Below are positions 24,523 to 33,983 of a DNA stretch of 64,000 nucleotides, one piece after another; position 1 is the stretch's first letter; the number at the start of each line of letters is the position of its first letter. This stretch comes from Pseudoalteromonas piscicida (lineage in GTDB: Bacteria > Pseudomonadota > Gammaproteobacteria > Enterobacterales > Alteromonadaceae): contig NZ_CP011924.1 in assembly GCF_000238315.3 (NCBI RefSeq), forward strand, positions 269,501 to 333,500, in the 5' to 3' direction. The notes under the pieces are model-generated. The model was not told where the DNA came from, ran no database searches, and saw only the letters and a program-made list of their open reading frames with translations. A program made the translations under genes and the position numbers.

Positions 24523-26511
24523 TTATTGGTGTTTGCAGCGGTAGAAGCCGGTGACTGTGTCTTGGCTAAAGCGCGTGCCGTTAACATAGGTGTCTTGGTT
24601 GATTTTACCAAACTGCGCTAGGTTAAATTGCAATCGTGCAAGCATTTCAGCACTCGAGGCCTGCTCAAAGATTTCTATTACCGGTGGATCGCCAACAAAG
24701 TTGGTATACCAAGGAAACCAAGAATTGTCCTGCCCACTGACTGTTTGATTCGGATAATAATTCCCCCCTTGCCAACGGTCGAAGGTAAGATCTTCGAGGC
24801 TAAATAGGCCAAAACCTGGCTGTGTCATACAAGCATCAGCCGCCTGATACTCAGGGTAACCTGAGCTGGCAGCAAAATGATTACAAACATTATGTGGCAA
24901 ATTACTGCTATTCGCCGCTTGATATTCCACCTTTCTAAACATCACTGGCTGTGCGGGACTTCCTGATGGGTAGACGATATTTGCCGCGACAGGTGAACCC
25001 CAGCGATAATGGTACATGGCCACAGCCAACCCTAAATCTTCCTTACTGGTGGCAACATTATCTGGATGAGTCCACACTCCACCCGGATCGGTTGGCGTTG
25101 CCCCATTTTTAAAAATAATCCCATATTGATTGTTTTCTAATTGATTCATTAGATTTGGCGTTGTGTTGTCAACTACCGTCGTTGGGATCATTGTGCTTGC
25201 GGCATTGGGAGTATAGGTGAGTGTTGGGTTATTTAACGCCTTCCAGCATAGCAAGCCATAACCATAGCCATTGGCTATCATCGGGCAGCCAGACATTGCT
25301 GATGCCGATTGATTGCTTTCATATGTATGTGTTGTTGAACGTGCCGAAACTTCGCCGGAGCTAACCAATATTCCCCAAGCATTGCGAGTAATGCGAATAT
25401 CAGCAAACTCGGTGTCAGGAATAAATACCGTTGTGGCCGAAATAACCTGTAGTTCTAAATCTAGTTCTAGTAGAGAGGTGGCAACGAGGGCGTCTTCATG
25501 AAGCTTTGGATACTGCGTCATAATCGTTTGCTGCGATGGTTTAATCACAGCGTCTCTTGGTGATAACCCCAATAAATATAAGCGATCGTTATCAAGATAG
25601 CTTGCCAGTGGGCGTGATAGCTCAAGTTGTGCGATTGGACGCTTGGCTTGAATATTTGAGTTGGTATCCGTGAGGGTGAGGTCGGTATTTTGAAGCAGCA
25701 ACCAATGCTTATCACTTAGGCCAACAACCTGAGTTTGGTTAAGTATGTGACGAGATACGCTATCAGCTTGGCGAGTGACGATTAAGCTATCGTCACTCAA
25801 CGGATAACTAGACTGTGTGGTGTCATTGTGGTGATGACGCAGCGCCGGTGGCTGATATTGTCCGATTAAAGTGGTAAGTTCAATGCGAATAGCGTCGTGA
25901 GTACTTTGAATAAGCCAATTTCCGGTTTCATCTCGAACAAAAATAGCCGGACTATATTGGCCAGATTTATCCACGCTAAATGCTTGCCAAGTGGTATTAC
26001 AGGCTTTGGCGCAGGAGGGGGAACTTCGAGTAAGGGATGACTTATCTTTTGTCAGAGATTCGTCATAGTTATCATTAAAAACAAAGGGTAACTCAGCTTT
26101 ACCCGACGCGAGTTGTAACGTGAACAGTAAGCGCCGCTGATTGCCGCTGGCATAGAGTCTGTTTTCTTTTAGATAACCGAGCTGGAGTTGAGAGTAACTC
26201 TCTAACTTTTTCATGTTTCCAGCTTCACCTTGATAGCTGGGCTCATACGTCTCGCTATTGAATGGTGCGGTTTGCTCTAACTGGGGAAATTGCAGCGTTT
26301 GTTTGCAGGCATCTTCTGCGCATGTTTGTAAGGTGATCCTTTGGTCCTGATATTGAAAAGAATACCAAGGTGAAAGGGCTTGATAACCTTGTTGTCCTGC
26401 GTGAAATAAGAGCGGTAGGGTTGATGTATCGTAGTGCTCTGACTCTGCTGAGGCATTAACACTTAAAGACAAAGCCCAGCAGGTAAGCGTGGTGGCGATG
26501 AACTTATTCAT
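24523..26511 (-). CDS. large secreted protein of unknown function (662 aa)
   Basis: Not recognised. It has a signal peptide (TLTCWALSLSVNASA), then a beta-rich body (LLFHAGQQGYQALSPWYSFQYQDQ; LALLQNTDLTL-like strands) and a Cys-containing C-terminal third (NVCNHFAASSGYPEY; ADACMTQPGFGLFSLEDL; Cys four residues from the end). Six or so cysteines suggest periplasmic or extracellular disulfides. It begins 50 bp after the stop of the 533-aa protein gene on the same strand, so the two are likely cotranscribed and may form one secreted system. No catalytic motif seen. Confidence 0.6.
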   Translation of the reverse strand: MNKFIATTLTCWALSLSVNASAESEHYDTSTLPLLFHAGQQGYQALSPWYSFQYQDQRITLQTCAEDACKQTLQFPQLEQTAPFNSETYEPSYQGEAGNMKKLESYSQLQLGYLKENRLYASGNQRRLLFTLQLASGKAELPFVFNDNYDESLTKDKSSLTRSSPSCAKACNTTWQAFSVDKSGQYSPAIFVRDETGNWLIQSTHDAIRIELTTLIGQYQPPALRHHHNDTTQSSYPLSDDSLIVTRQADSVSRHILNQTQVVGLSDKHWLLLQNTDLTLTDTNSNIQAKRPIAQLELSRPLASYLDNDRLYLLGLSPRDAVIKPSQQTIMTQYPKLHEDALVATSLLELDLELQVISATTVFIPDTEFADIRITRNAWGILVSSGEVSARSTTHTYESNQSASAMSGCPMIANGYGYGLLCWKALNNPTLTYTPNAASTMIPTTVVDNTTPNLMNQLENNQYGIIFKNGATPTDPGGVWTHPDNVATSKEDLGLAVAMYHYRWGSPVAANIVYPSGSPAQPVMFRKVEYQAANSSNLPHNVCNHFAASSGYPEYQAADACMTQPGFGLFSLEDLTFDRWQGGNYYPNQTVSGQDNSWFPWYTNFVGDPPVIEIFEQASSAEMLARLQFNLAQFGKINQDTYVNGTRFSQDTVTGFYRCKHQ

Positions 26512-26561
26512 AATCTTTCCTTATTGGAGTAGGGCAGCGCATAGCCGCCCTTAACAAAAAC

Positions 26562-28163
26562 CTAGTGAATGATGCCTTGGCGTTGGCCCGCATTAACGGG
26601 TTTGTTGAGCTGCACAGAGAGCCAGTTTTCAACGTCGCTACGTAACGACGCATCGCTATCAGGACCGGATTGTGACGAATAGAACCATAACCCTGTTGGT
26701 GCTGGAGCATTGACATTGCTGCCACAGGTAAAGTGATTTGCCGCATACGTCACCGCGCCTGAGCTACCATATTCGTAATGACTGTCCGAATAACCACCGT
26801 AGCCTCTGGCTTGCACCCGACCTTTTGAATCAAGGGTAAAGTGATACACCTCATTGGGTTGCAACAAGAAAGGACTGACATCGGACGAATCAAAGCGCGC
26901 GCGCATTGTGGTGGTAACACTGGCTTGATTACCTGAACGCGTGATCATGCCTGCCAAGTTGGTGATAAGCGCATCGGCCAATTGACCGTCCAGCAAGCTG
27001 CCAGGGTTACCATTGACGATTGCAGAAGTAATGCCAAGTGCGGCTTTGACGACTCCAATGGTGGAGTTCAAATTCCATGTGGTGTTGTATCCCATGGCTG
27101 CGCCACCGGCTTTATTAAACAAGATGACTTCAGGTGCAGCTCCTGGCAAATCGACCGCAAATTTTGCGCCGTCTGTCGCATGTGAGTTGGTCCCTTTTGA
27201 CCAGATTTTTTTAGCTTGCCCGGTTACATGGTAGCGAGCTGAATAAGTGCCTCTGACTTCTAAATTGCCCGAGCAGGCATTACTTTGATTACATGCAAAT
27301 CCCCCTGTGTCTGCACACAACATTTTGACGTGGAACTCTGTCGAGTTATGGGCTGAGGTGTTGTCGAAACTGAGCGCTTTATTTTTTGACCAACGTTTCC
27401 CCTTAGCTGAGTGAAAGGCGCCGTAGGCTGAGGTATTGACATAAGCATGGTGCTTAGAAAAACCACTACCATCGCTGGTGGATGTGCTCCAAGGCGTTTG
27501 GGTTGATGGGTAGTTAGTGACCACTTGGCCTGTGCTGGTTGAAGGGGTCACCATCTGACATGAGCATTGTGACTTAGGTCCGAAGATGGGTTTTTTAGTC
27601 AGCAATTCTTTTAATTCGGCAAGAATATCTGACGGTAGCGTCCTATCGTATTCAAGTACCGAGAGCCCTTTACGTTTAGGCGCTGCGTATTCCTTATGCC
27701 AAGTGCTGTAAAGCTGCGGTGCATTTCGCTCTAAATGTTGGCTGAGTGTTGGCACTTTTTGCTGTTGTGTCCATTTTTCGAATACCGTCGGTTTAAATTG
27801 AATAAGATATCGAGTAAAGAAAAAGTTGTCTTCAGGCGCTTGCTCGGTAAAAGCATTTTCCCATGCTGATAATACGTTTTGATCTAATGCTTTTGCTTGG
27901 CTTAGCATCTCCCCATCTCGATAGTCGCGGATCAAGCTATCGACATAGCGGTCTAATTCATATTCTTCGTCGTTGTCGGAGATATATTCAAGCAAGGAAA
28001 CACGGTCTTGAGACCAGTTTGAAATGGCTTGCCACGCTTCTGGGCTTACTTGAGAGGGTGCCATTTCTCCATATTCTTCTGCGGCTTGCAGCGAAATACT
28101 ACCCAGCAACAAAGTGCTGGTAACTAGGCTGACTAATTTGGGGGTGAAATTTCTCTGTTTCAT
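26562..28163 (-). CDS. secreted protein of unknown function (533 aa)
   Basis: Not recognised. Signal peptide (LVSLVTSTLLLGSISLQAA) followed by a helical, acidic N-terminal region (about 25-180), then a Ser/Thr/Asn-rich beta-type region starting at a Cys cluster (SQCSCQMVTPSTS) with further pairs (MLCADTGGFACNQSNACSG). The C-terminus contains LRSDVENWLSVQLNKP. The composition is typical of an extracellular or surface protein. It is the first gene before the 662-aa protein, and carries the shared 13-nt motif 41 bp upstream of its ATG. Confidence 0.6.
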   Translation of the reverse strand: MKQRNFTPKLVSLVTSTLLLGSISLQAAEEYGEMAPSQVSPEAWQAISNWSQDRVSLLEYISDNDEEYELDRYVDSLIRDYRDGEMLSQAKALDQNVLSAWENAFTEQAPEDNFFFTRYLIQFKPTVFEKWTQQQKVPTLSQHLERNAPQLYSTWHKEYAAPKRKGLSVLEYDRTLPSDILAELKELLTKKPIFGPKSQCSCQMVTPSTSTGQVVTNYPSTQTPWSTSTSDGSGFSKHHAYVNTSAYGAFHSAKGKRWSKNKALSFDNTSAHNSTEFHVKMLCADTGGFACNQSNACSGNLEVRGTYSARYHVTGQAKKIWSKGTNSHATDGAKFAVDLPGAAPEVILFNKAGGAAMGYNTTWNLNSTIGVVKAALGITSAIVNGNPGSLLDGQLADALITNLAGMITRSGNQASVTTTMRARFDSSDVSPFLLQPNEVYHFTLDSKGRVQARGYGGYSDSHYEYGSSGAVTYAANHFTCGSNVNAPAPTGLWFYSSQSGPDSDASLRSDVENWLSVQLNKPVNAGQRQGIIH

Positions 28164-28531
28164 TTTTCTATTCCTTCATCGTTGTGCTGAGTCAACATGC
28201 CTCATGCATTGTTAACTTGCCTTGTGATGTTGGAAACTTTTTCAGCGATTGAATAGGAGGTTGTAGGGCCAGTTAGGGTCAACTTGGGTAAAACCTTTGG
28301 TATTAAGCGGACGCATTAGGCTAGGTAAGTTTTGATATCAAATAGTGATAAATAAAAACTTAAATATCAAAATTTTGCATATACTTTTACCCGAATTTAC
28401 CCAATTGCCCCGTAACTTTTGCTGCAATCAATATGCGCTTGAGGCAGGATTTTGCTATCGCCGTTATTGGAGTCTCAGCGTGAGTACATTCGCAATCGAG
28501 TAACGGTGTCATAACCAATAAGGAGACAGTT
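28164..28531. other. intergenic region between divergent secreted-protein genes
   Basis: 368 bp separating the divergent 533-aa (minus) and 157-aa (plus) genes. Apart from the 13-nt motif at 28204-28216 and an AT-rich stretch near 28330-28385 suited to promoters, I see no gene, RNA or repeat here. Confidence 0.5.
28204..28216 (-). promoter_or_regulatory. 13-nt motif shared by two upstream regions (copy 2)
   Basis: Same 13 bases as 24468-24480, in the same orientation and at nearly the same distance before a start codon (41 against 37 bp). See that entry. Confidence 0.35.
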
Positions 28532-29005
28532 ATGAGACGAGTAATAGTAGTATTGGGAGCAACTTTGATTGCGAGCTTTGTACAAGCCCATAGCCCAGAA
28601 ATGATAGCGCAGCTCGAAGTTGCTGATGGGGCGAGATGTCCAAAGCGGCAAACGATTTTGCTAGGTAAAATGACATTAACTGCTGGAACCTTTAAATATT
28701 TACACAGTGAAGGAAGTAATGTTTGCACAAGTCCCAAGCAAAGTATTTCTGGTCGCATTACACCACAACTAGATTGTGGCCAGTTTGATGATTGGCGGCT
28801 TGCTTATGATATGGGTAATAAAATGTGTCAATCCCTACATCAAAATATGAAAGGCTTTAGTAATAGCTTAAAGCCTGATATGACAGTGTATCCACGCTTC
28901 GAAGGACCTTTTGAATTCAAAGGAGATCGCCATCACCAAGAATATGAGGCCGGTATGGGCGTGACTTTAGCATGTTATTTATGTGAGACTGTTACGGTTA
29001 ACTAG
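28532..29005 (+). CDS. small secreted Cys-containing protein
   Basis: 157 aa with signal peptide (VIVVLGATLIASFVQA). The mature part has about six cysteines (GARCPKR; SNVCTSP; QLDCGQF; NKMCQSL; TLACYLCETV), which suggests disulfide bonding outside the cytoplasm. A GGAGA-type RBS lies before the ATG. No family recognised. It is monocistronic, followed by a terminator shared with the convergent TPR gene. Confidence 0.55.
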   Translation: MRRVIVVLGATLIASFVQAHSPEMIAQLEVADGARCPKRQTILLGKMTLTAGTFKYLHSEGSNVCTSPKQSISGRITPQLDCGQFDDWRLAYDMGNKMCQSLHQNMKGFSNSLKPDMTVYPRFEGPFEFKGDRHHQEYEAGMGVTLACYLCETVTVN

Positions 29006-29021
29006 GGCCTGTTAATACCAG

Positions 29022-29040
29022 AAGGGGCGGAAGCCCCTTT
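29022..29040. terminator. bidirectional hairpin terminator
   Basis: AAGGGGC / GCCCCTT stem with loop GGAA, followed by TTTG, located between the convergent 157-aa and TPR genes. Confidence 0.65.
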
Positions 29041-29050
29041 GTTGTAGATA

Positions 29051-30661
29051 TTAAGCCGCGTTGGAGCAAGCTAAGATTTGTTCCAGTTGTGCAACTTTTT
29101 GAGAAAGAGGCACGGTATCGAGATTAGCGTCTTCTTGGCATTGAGTGAGTACATATTGTGCCGTGGTAACAATATTTCGAATACGCGGCTTTTTGGGCAG
29201 CGTTTTGATATTAAGATAGCGTTCAAGAGTACGCACTCGTAAGCGACCATCATCGATATTCACTTTCCATACTTTGCTTTCTTCCGCTAATTCGACACGA
29301 GTTTTGCCACTATTTTGCTCCCAAAGTGCCAAAGTGAGCGTCATCACCTCAACCATCAATAGTCTTGCGGCTTGTTCGTCAATGCTCGTATGTTTACTGT
29401 GCAATCCATGAGTGCCGGTGCGGGTGGTATAGCGAATAACGCAGTAAGTAACCAGCACACCTGCTAAAAATGCGATAAGCCCGATGAATATATGAGACAC
29501 AATATTTGTCTCTGTTTGTTGCTTAGGTGCGGCCAAGACGTTAGCGCTTTGGAGGCGAAATTGATAAAGGTTCTCACTTTGTATACGACTACTTTTAAGC
29601 ATGTCATTATAACGCTGTGCGGTCTCTACCGCTTCTTTATAAGCGTGTGTTTGTAGTTGGGACTGCAATAAAGCAATGTAAAATAACTCCGTAAGCTGAC
29701 TATTTTGCTGATTATGTGCTTCAAGCCCCTGTTTAAGTAACGTTTGTGCTGTTAGGTTATCGCCCTCAAGCTGCTTGAGTTTGGCTTCAATAAGCAGTGC
29801 TCGCTGATCCACTTTACCGTGTTGAATTAGTTGCCGAGTGCGTTTGAATGAAGCGAGTTGCTGTTGTGCCAGAGTGATATGATTTTGAGCAATGGCAATT
29901 TCGGCCAATAATAAATAGGCTCGAGACAATTGAGTATAGGCACCGCTTTGTGTCAAAGGTTGAAGTAAATCTTCAATGATTTCAGTTGCTTTGTTGTAGT
30001 CGCGCTTTTTGTAAAATACCTCCGCGATGCTTAGCAAGGTGTGATTCGCTTTGACTTGGTCGCCAGCTTGCTGGTGGAGCGCATGGGCTTGACGAAACGA
30101 GAGAATGGCATCATCCAACTGATTAATATCCCTCGACACATTCCCTAAATTATTAAGTGTGATCGCTTGCCTCTGCAGGTCATTGGTTGCTTTCGCTATT
30201 TGGTAGCTTTCTAAAAATAAAGTAAGGGCGGTATCTAGATCTCCGAGTGCCTGATAAGCATTAGCTAAATCGTTTGCTGATTTACCCAGGAGTTCGTTTT
30301 GTTGCAACTTAGCCGCAAGCGTTTGCGCTTCGTGGAAGCTCTTAAGCGCTTGAATATAATTGCGCTGGCGATAACGATTAATACCACTTTGTCTTAACAC
30401 CTGAAAGCGTTGGAGTGTGGTTAACTTCCATGTTATCAACTCATCCAGTATTTGATTGCTGAGCTTTATGTCACCCACTCGACGATACAAGCTAACAAGC
30501 TCAAGGTGTGCATCAAAAGCTTGGGCACCGTTGGGTTCAAGCGTTTCAAGATGTTGCTTACAAGACAAAATTTGGCTTGTGAGGTTAGCATTATTAGCAC
30601 TTGGGCATTCTGAACCATGCGCCGGTAACACAACGAGCAGTAAAGCTAAAAGCAAAGGCAT
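29051..30661 (-). CDS. TPR-repeat protein with one membrane segment and cytoplasmic tail
   Basis: 536 aa. Signal peptide (LLLALLLVVLPAHG), then several tetratricopeptide repeats at about 60-340 (for example YIQALKSFHEAQTLAAKL, NDLANAYQALGDLDTALTL and LNNLGNVSRDINQLDDAIL). A membrane helix at about 392-412 (IFIGLIAFLAGVLVTYCVI) is followed by a 125-residue cytoplasmic domain (LLMVEVMTLTLALWEQNSGKTRVELAEESKVWKV; RTLERYLNIKTLP) that looks like a small DNA- or protein-binding module. The architecture suggests a periplasmic sensor with cytoplasmic output, but no known output domain is identified. Confidence 0.65.
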   Translation of the reverse strand: MPLLLALLLVVLPAHGSECPSANNANLTSQILSCKQHLETLEPNGAQAFDAHLELVSLYRRVGDIKLSNQILDELITWKLTTLQRFQVLRQSGINRYRQRNYIQALKSFHEAQTLAAKLQQNELLGKSANDLANAYQALGDLDTALTLFLESYQIAKATNDLQRQAITLNNLGNVSRDINQLDDAILSFRQAHALHQQAGDQVKANHTLLSIAEVFYKKRDYNKATEIIEDLLQPLTQSGAYTQLSRAYLLLAEIAIAQNHITLAQQQLASFKRTRQLIQHGKVDQRALLIEAKLKQLEGDNLTAQTLLKQGLEAHNQQNSQLTELFYIALLQSQLQTHAYKEAVETAQRYNDMLKSSRIQSENLYQFRLQSANVLAAPKQQTETNIVSHIFIGLIAFLAGVLVTYCVIRYTTRTGTHGLHSKHTSIDEQAARLLMVEVMTLTLALWEQNSGKTRVELAEESKVWKVNIDDGRLRVRTLERYLNIKTLPKKPRIRNIVTTAQYVLTQCQEDANLDTVPLSQKVAQLEQILACSNAA

Positions 30662-30889
30662 AAATATTAGTCTAGATACATTGTTTTTACATATTAATAT
30701 AGTGGTAACAAAAAGTCGTGTCTGCCTTTAACAAATCTCAGGTTGACTATTTTTTTGGATTTCACAACTGGTTAGCAGCAAATGTTTAAATTTATCAGTA
30801 TGACCAGACTACACTTGATACGGTCAGGCGGTTGCAGACAACGCATTAGATGGAGGCCAATATGCACACATATTAAGTGTGTATATTGG

Positions 30890-31789
30890 CTATCCTTTTA
30901 GCAATAAAAATACTCCAGCCAAAGCAATTAGGCCTCCAAACATCATAGACTTAGTAATCGCTTCTCTGCGCAGTAGCCCAATCGTCATGACCATGAGCGG
31001 TGCCGTTGCAAAGATGGTTTGTGCGATAGCGGGATCAGTATGATTAACGGAAATCAACTGTAGCCACAGCCCAATAAAGGTGCCAAAAAACACTGCAACG
31101 AATAACCAGTTTTTACCGTCGATTTGTTTAAGTGTGAGTGCTTTAAACAGGCTTTGTGATCGCAAACAAACAACAATAAAGGCCACAAATAGGGTGCCGG
31201 AGCCCAAGCGGATAAGTGCCGCCCACAAACTACTAATGCTTTCGTTATTTAGCGCACCTTTGGAAAGTACCATACCCGCCGCTTGGCAAATGGCAGCCGT
31301 GAGTGCAAAACAGACTCCCAAGAGATAGTGTTTTTTGTCTAGCACTGGCTGGCTTCTACTTGGCTTAATCGCCAGCATCACGCCAACGGTCGTCACTGCA
31401 ATGCCGAGCCAAGCGGATGCGCTGAGATAAACACCAAGAAGTACAATATTTAAGATCCCCGCGATGGCAGGTGCAAGACTTTCAATAACCAAAGTGCGAG
31501 CAGGACCTATATTTCTAAGTGCGGCAAAGTAGGCGCTGTCACCAATCGCTATGCCCAGTACCCCACTGGCTATCAGCCAGCCCCAGCTCGAGAGTAAGGT
31601 CGGGTACATAGCATCACCTGCGATGAGCAAACACAAGATCATCAAAGCAGAAGCGATGACGCCTTTGCTGACGTTCAACTCAAATGGGCTAAGATGATGG
31701 CTAAATCGTTTGTAGAGTATAGTTGAGCCAGCCCATACCCCAGCCGCCGCAATCGCTGCCGCTTCGCCAATACCAATCATAAATACCAA
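30890..31789 (-). CDS. DMT-superfamily (EamA) transporter
   Basis: 299 aa with about ten hydrophobic segments in two EamA halves, each starting with the pattern AGVWAGSTILYKR (first half) and LTAAICQAAGMVLSKGA (second half). Drug/metabolite transporters of this type export amino acids, metabolites or drugs through the inner membrane; substrate not predictable. It stands alone, with metA divergent 168 bp away. Confidence 0.85.
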   Translation of the reverse strand: MVFMIGIGEAAAIAAAGVWAGSTILYKRFSHHLSPFELNVSKGVIASALMILCLLIAGDAMYPTLLSSWGWLIASGVLGIAIGDSAYFAALRNIGPARTLVIESLAPAIAGILNIVLLGVYLSASAWLGIAVTTVGVMLAIKPSRSQPVLDKKHYLLGVCFALTAAICQAAGMVLSKGALNNESISSLWAALIRLGSGTLFVAFIVVCLRSQSLFKALTLKQIDGKNWLFVAVFFGTFIGLWLQLISVNHTDPAIAQTIFATAPLMVMTIGLLRREAITKSMMFGGLIALAGVFLLLKG

Positions 31790-31879
31790 GCTTCTTGTGT
31801 TTATTAATATGGTGGCAAGTATACATAAATTGAAATAATCAGTGAGAGGTGAGACATAAAATTATTACCGAAAATGTTT

Positions 31880-31903
31880 AGACGTCCATACATCTAGAGG
31901 TTG
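31880..31903 (+). promoter_or_regulatory. MetJ operator (met boxes) before metA
   Basis: Three adjacent 8-mers, AGACGTCC, ATACATCT and AGAGGTTG, match the met-box consensus AGACGTCT at 7, 5 and 4 positions. MetJ with S-adenosylmethionine binds such tandem boxes and represses met genes. Position overlaps the probable -35 element of the metA promoter. metJ itself is not in the window. Confidence 0.7.
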
Positions 31904-31928
31904 AAATTTTCCAGTTTTTGTCCATAAT
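31901..31928 (+). promoter_or_regulatory. metA promoter
   Basis: TTGAAA (31901-31906) and CATAAT (31923-31928) with a 16-nt spacer fit sigma-70; the start codon is 30 bp downstream. The -35 element overlaps the last met box, so MetJ would block RNA polymerase. Confidence 0.55.
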
Positions 31929-31957
31929 AATGCCATTCGATTAGTCTGGAGCAGCGC

Positions 31958-32905
31958 ATGCCAATCACCGTCACCGACGAACTCCCAGCCATTGCCCAAT
32001 TGCGTCATGAAAATGTGTTCGTGATGCCACAAAGTCGTGCATCAACGCAAGAGATCCGCCCAATGCGGCTCGCGATATTAAACTTGATGCCGAATAAGGT
32101 GGAGACTGAGGTGCAATTTATCCGATTACTGGCAAATACCCCTTTGCAGGTGAACGTTGATTTGTTGCGACTAGACACCCACCGTAGCTCTGTAAACTCA
32201 GAGCAACATCTAGATATGTTTTACCGCTATTTTTCGGATGTAAAAGAACAAAATTATGACGCTTTGATCGTCACCGGTGCGCCGCTGGCGCATCTTGAAT
32301 ATGACGATGTGGTGTATTGGCAGGAATTACAGGCGTTTTTTGATTGGGCTGAGCACCATGTTACTTCAACCCTGTTCTCCTGTTGGGCCGCACATGCCGG
32401 TTTGTATCACCATTATGGGTTAAAGCGAGCGCTCAAAAATGACAAACTGTGTGGCGTATTTAAACACCACTGCTACTTTGACCACGGGGCGCTCACTCGT
32501 GGTTTTGATGATGAGTTTTTGGTGCCACACTCGCGCTATGGCCACATCGACATCGATAAAATTAACGCGTGTAAAGACCTAGTAGTATTAGCGGGCTCTG
32601 AAAAAGTGGGCGCTTACTTAATTAAAAATCACTCAGGTAGCCAAGTATATATTACCGGTCATCCTGAATACGACGCCGATACGCTACAAAAAGAATATCT
32701 TCGCGATTGTGAAAAAATGGCCAACGCACCGCAGCCTGAGAACTATTTTCCTGAGAATGACACCAACAAACGTCCATCTAAGACATGGCAAAGTCATGCA
32801 TTCTTGTTATTCTCAAATTGGTTAAACTACTATGTTTACCAAACCACACCTTATGATATTAACTTAGTTAGCCAAGATGTAAGGACTAACAATTATGCCG
32901 AATAA
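31958..32905 (+). CDS. metA: homoserine O-acyltransferase MetA
   Basis: 315 aa, full length for MetA, which activates homoserine with succinyl-CoA (or acetyl-CoA in some members) in methionine synthesis. Motifs: [38 protein letters not shown], the nucleophile Cys in [27 protein letters not shown] and the late catalytic His/Glu in [12 protein letters not shown]. The acyl donor is not certain from sequence. The gene overlaps metH part 1 by 11 bp and is preceded by met boxes, so methionine levels should control the whole operon. Confidence 0.96.
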   Translation: MPITVTDELPAIAQLRHENVFVMPQSRASTQEIRPMRLAILNLMPNKVETEVQFIRLLANTPLQVNVDLLRLDTHRSSVNSEQHLDMFYRYFSDVKEQNYDALIVTGAPLAHLEYDDVVYWQELQAFFDWAEHHVTSTLFSCWAAHAGLYHHYGLKRALKNDKLCGVFKHHCYFDHGALTRGFDDEFLVPHSRYGHIDIDKINACKDLVVLAGSEKVGAYLIKNHSGSQVYITGHPEYDADTLQKEYLRDCEKMANAPQPENYFPENDTNKRPSKTWQSHAFLLFSNWLNYYVYQTTPYDINLVSQDVRTNNYAE

Positions 32906-33974
32906 TGTAGCCGTAAACGGTGAGCAAATAGCAGAGCAGCTTAAGCAAGCGATGCAGCAACGTATTCTGATCTTAGATGGTGCAATGGGAACCATGATCC
33001 AAAAGCATAAATTAGAAGAGCAAGACTATCGCGGTGAGCGCTTTAAAGATTGGCATGTCCTTATCAAAGGCAACAACGATCTGCTAAGTTTGACGCAGCC
33101 TGAGATAATCAAACAGATCCATCGCGATTATCTAGCTGCTGGCGCGGATATCATTGAAACCAATACTTTTAATGCTACCACCATCTCGATGGAAGATTAT
33201 GACATGGCAAGTCTAAGCCGTGAGATTAATCTTGAATCGGCGAAGCTTGCACGTGCGGTATGTGATGAATTTACCGCCAAAGATCCTAGCAAGCCTCGCT
33301 ATGTGGCAGGTGTGCTTGGTCCAACGTCAAAAACTTGTTCGATTTCTCCAGATGTAAACGACCCAGGCTTTCGCAATATCACTTTTGACAAGTTGGTTGC
33401 AGCTTATGTCGAATCAACGCTTGCTCTTATCGAGGGCGGTGCTCATCTTATTTTGATTGAGACTATTTTTGATACGCTCAACGCCAAAGCCGCGTCTTAC
33501 GGTGTAGAAGAAGCGTTCGAGCAAGCGGGCGTCACTCTGCCTGTTATGATCTCGGGCACGATCACCGACGCTTCCGGTCGCACGCTATCAGGGCAAACCA
33601 CCGAGGCGTTTTATAACTCCATTCGCCATATTAAGCCAATCTCTATCGGCCTCAACTGCGCGCTAGGCCCTGATTTATTAAGACAATATGTAGAAGAGCT
33701 GTCACGGGTTTGTGAGACCTTTACCTCTGTGCATCCAAACGCAGGGCTTCCTAACGAATTTGGTGAATACGACCTAGACGCCGACGACATGGCAAAAGAG
33801 ATTATCGATTGGGGTAACGAAGGGTTTATCAATATTGTTGGCGGCTGCTGTGGCACTACGCCTGAACATATTCGCGCCTTCGCGAGAGGCCTTGCACAAA
33901 CCCAGCCGCGTAGCTTGCCTAACATCGAAGTGCGGATGCGTTTGGCAGGTCTTGAAGCCTGTAACTTAAATTAG
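32895..33974 (+). CDS. metH: MetH part 1: homocysteine-binding domain as a separate protein
   Basis: 359 aa, equal to the N-terminal (beta/alpha)8 homocysteine module of cobalamin-dependent methionine synthase (about residues 1-353 of Escherichia coli MetH). It shows [10 protein letters not shown], the zinc cysteine in [11 protein letters not shown] and the Cys pair in [12 protein letters not shown], the three Zn ligands that activate homocysteine. It ends at LEACNLN-TAG. The next protein starts 9 nt later in the same frame and supplies all remaining MetH domains. Its start overlaps metA by 11 bp. Confidence 0.9.
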   Translation: MPNNVAVNGEQIAEQLKQAMQQRILILDGAMGTMIQKHKLEEQDYRGERFKDWHVLIKGNNDLLSLTQPEIIKQIHRDYLAAGADIIETNTFNATTISMEDYDMASLSREINLESAKLARAVCDEFTAKDPSKPRYVAGVLGPTSKTCSISPDVNDPGFRNITFDKLVAAYVESTLALIEGGAHLILIETIFDTLNAKAASYGVEEAFEQAGVTLPVMISGTITDASGRTLSGQTTEAFYNSIRHIKPISIGLNCALGPDLLRQYVEELSRVCETFTSVHPNAGLPNEFGEYDLDADDMAKEIIDWGNEGFINIVGGCCGTTPEHIRAFARGLAQTQPRSLPNIEVRMRLAGLEACNLN

Positions 33975-33983
33975 GAATTCACC

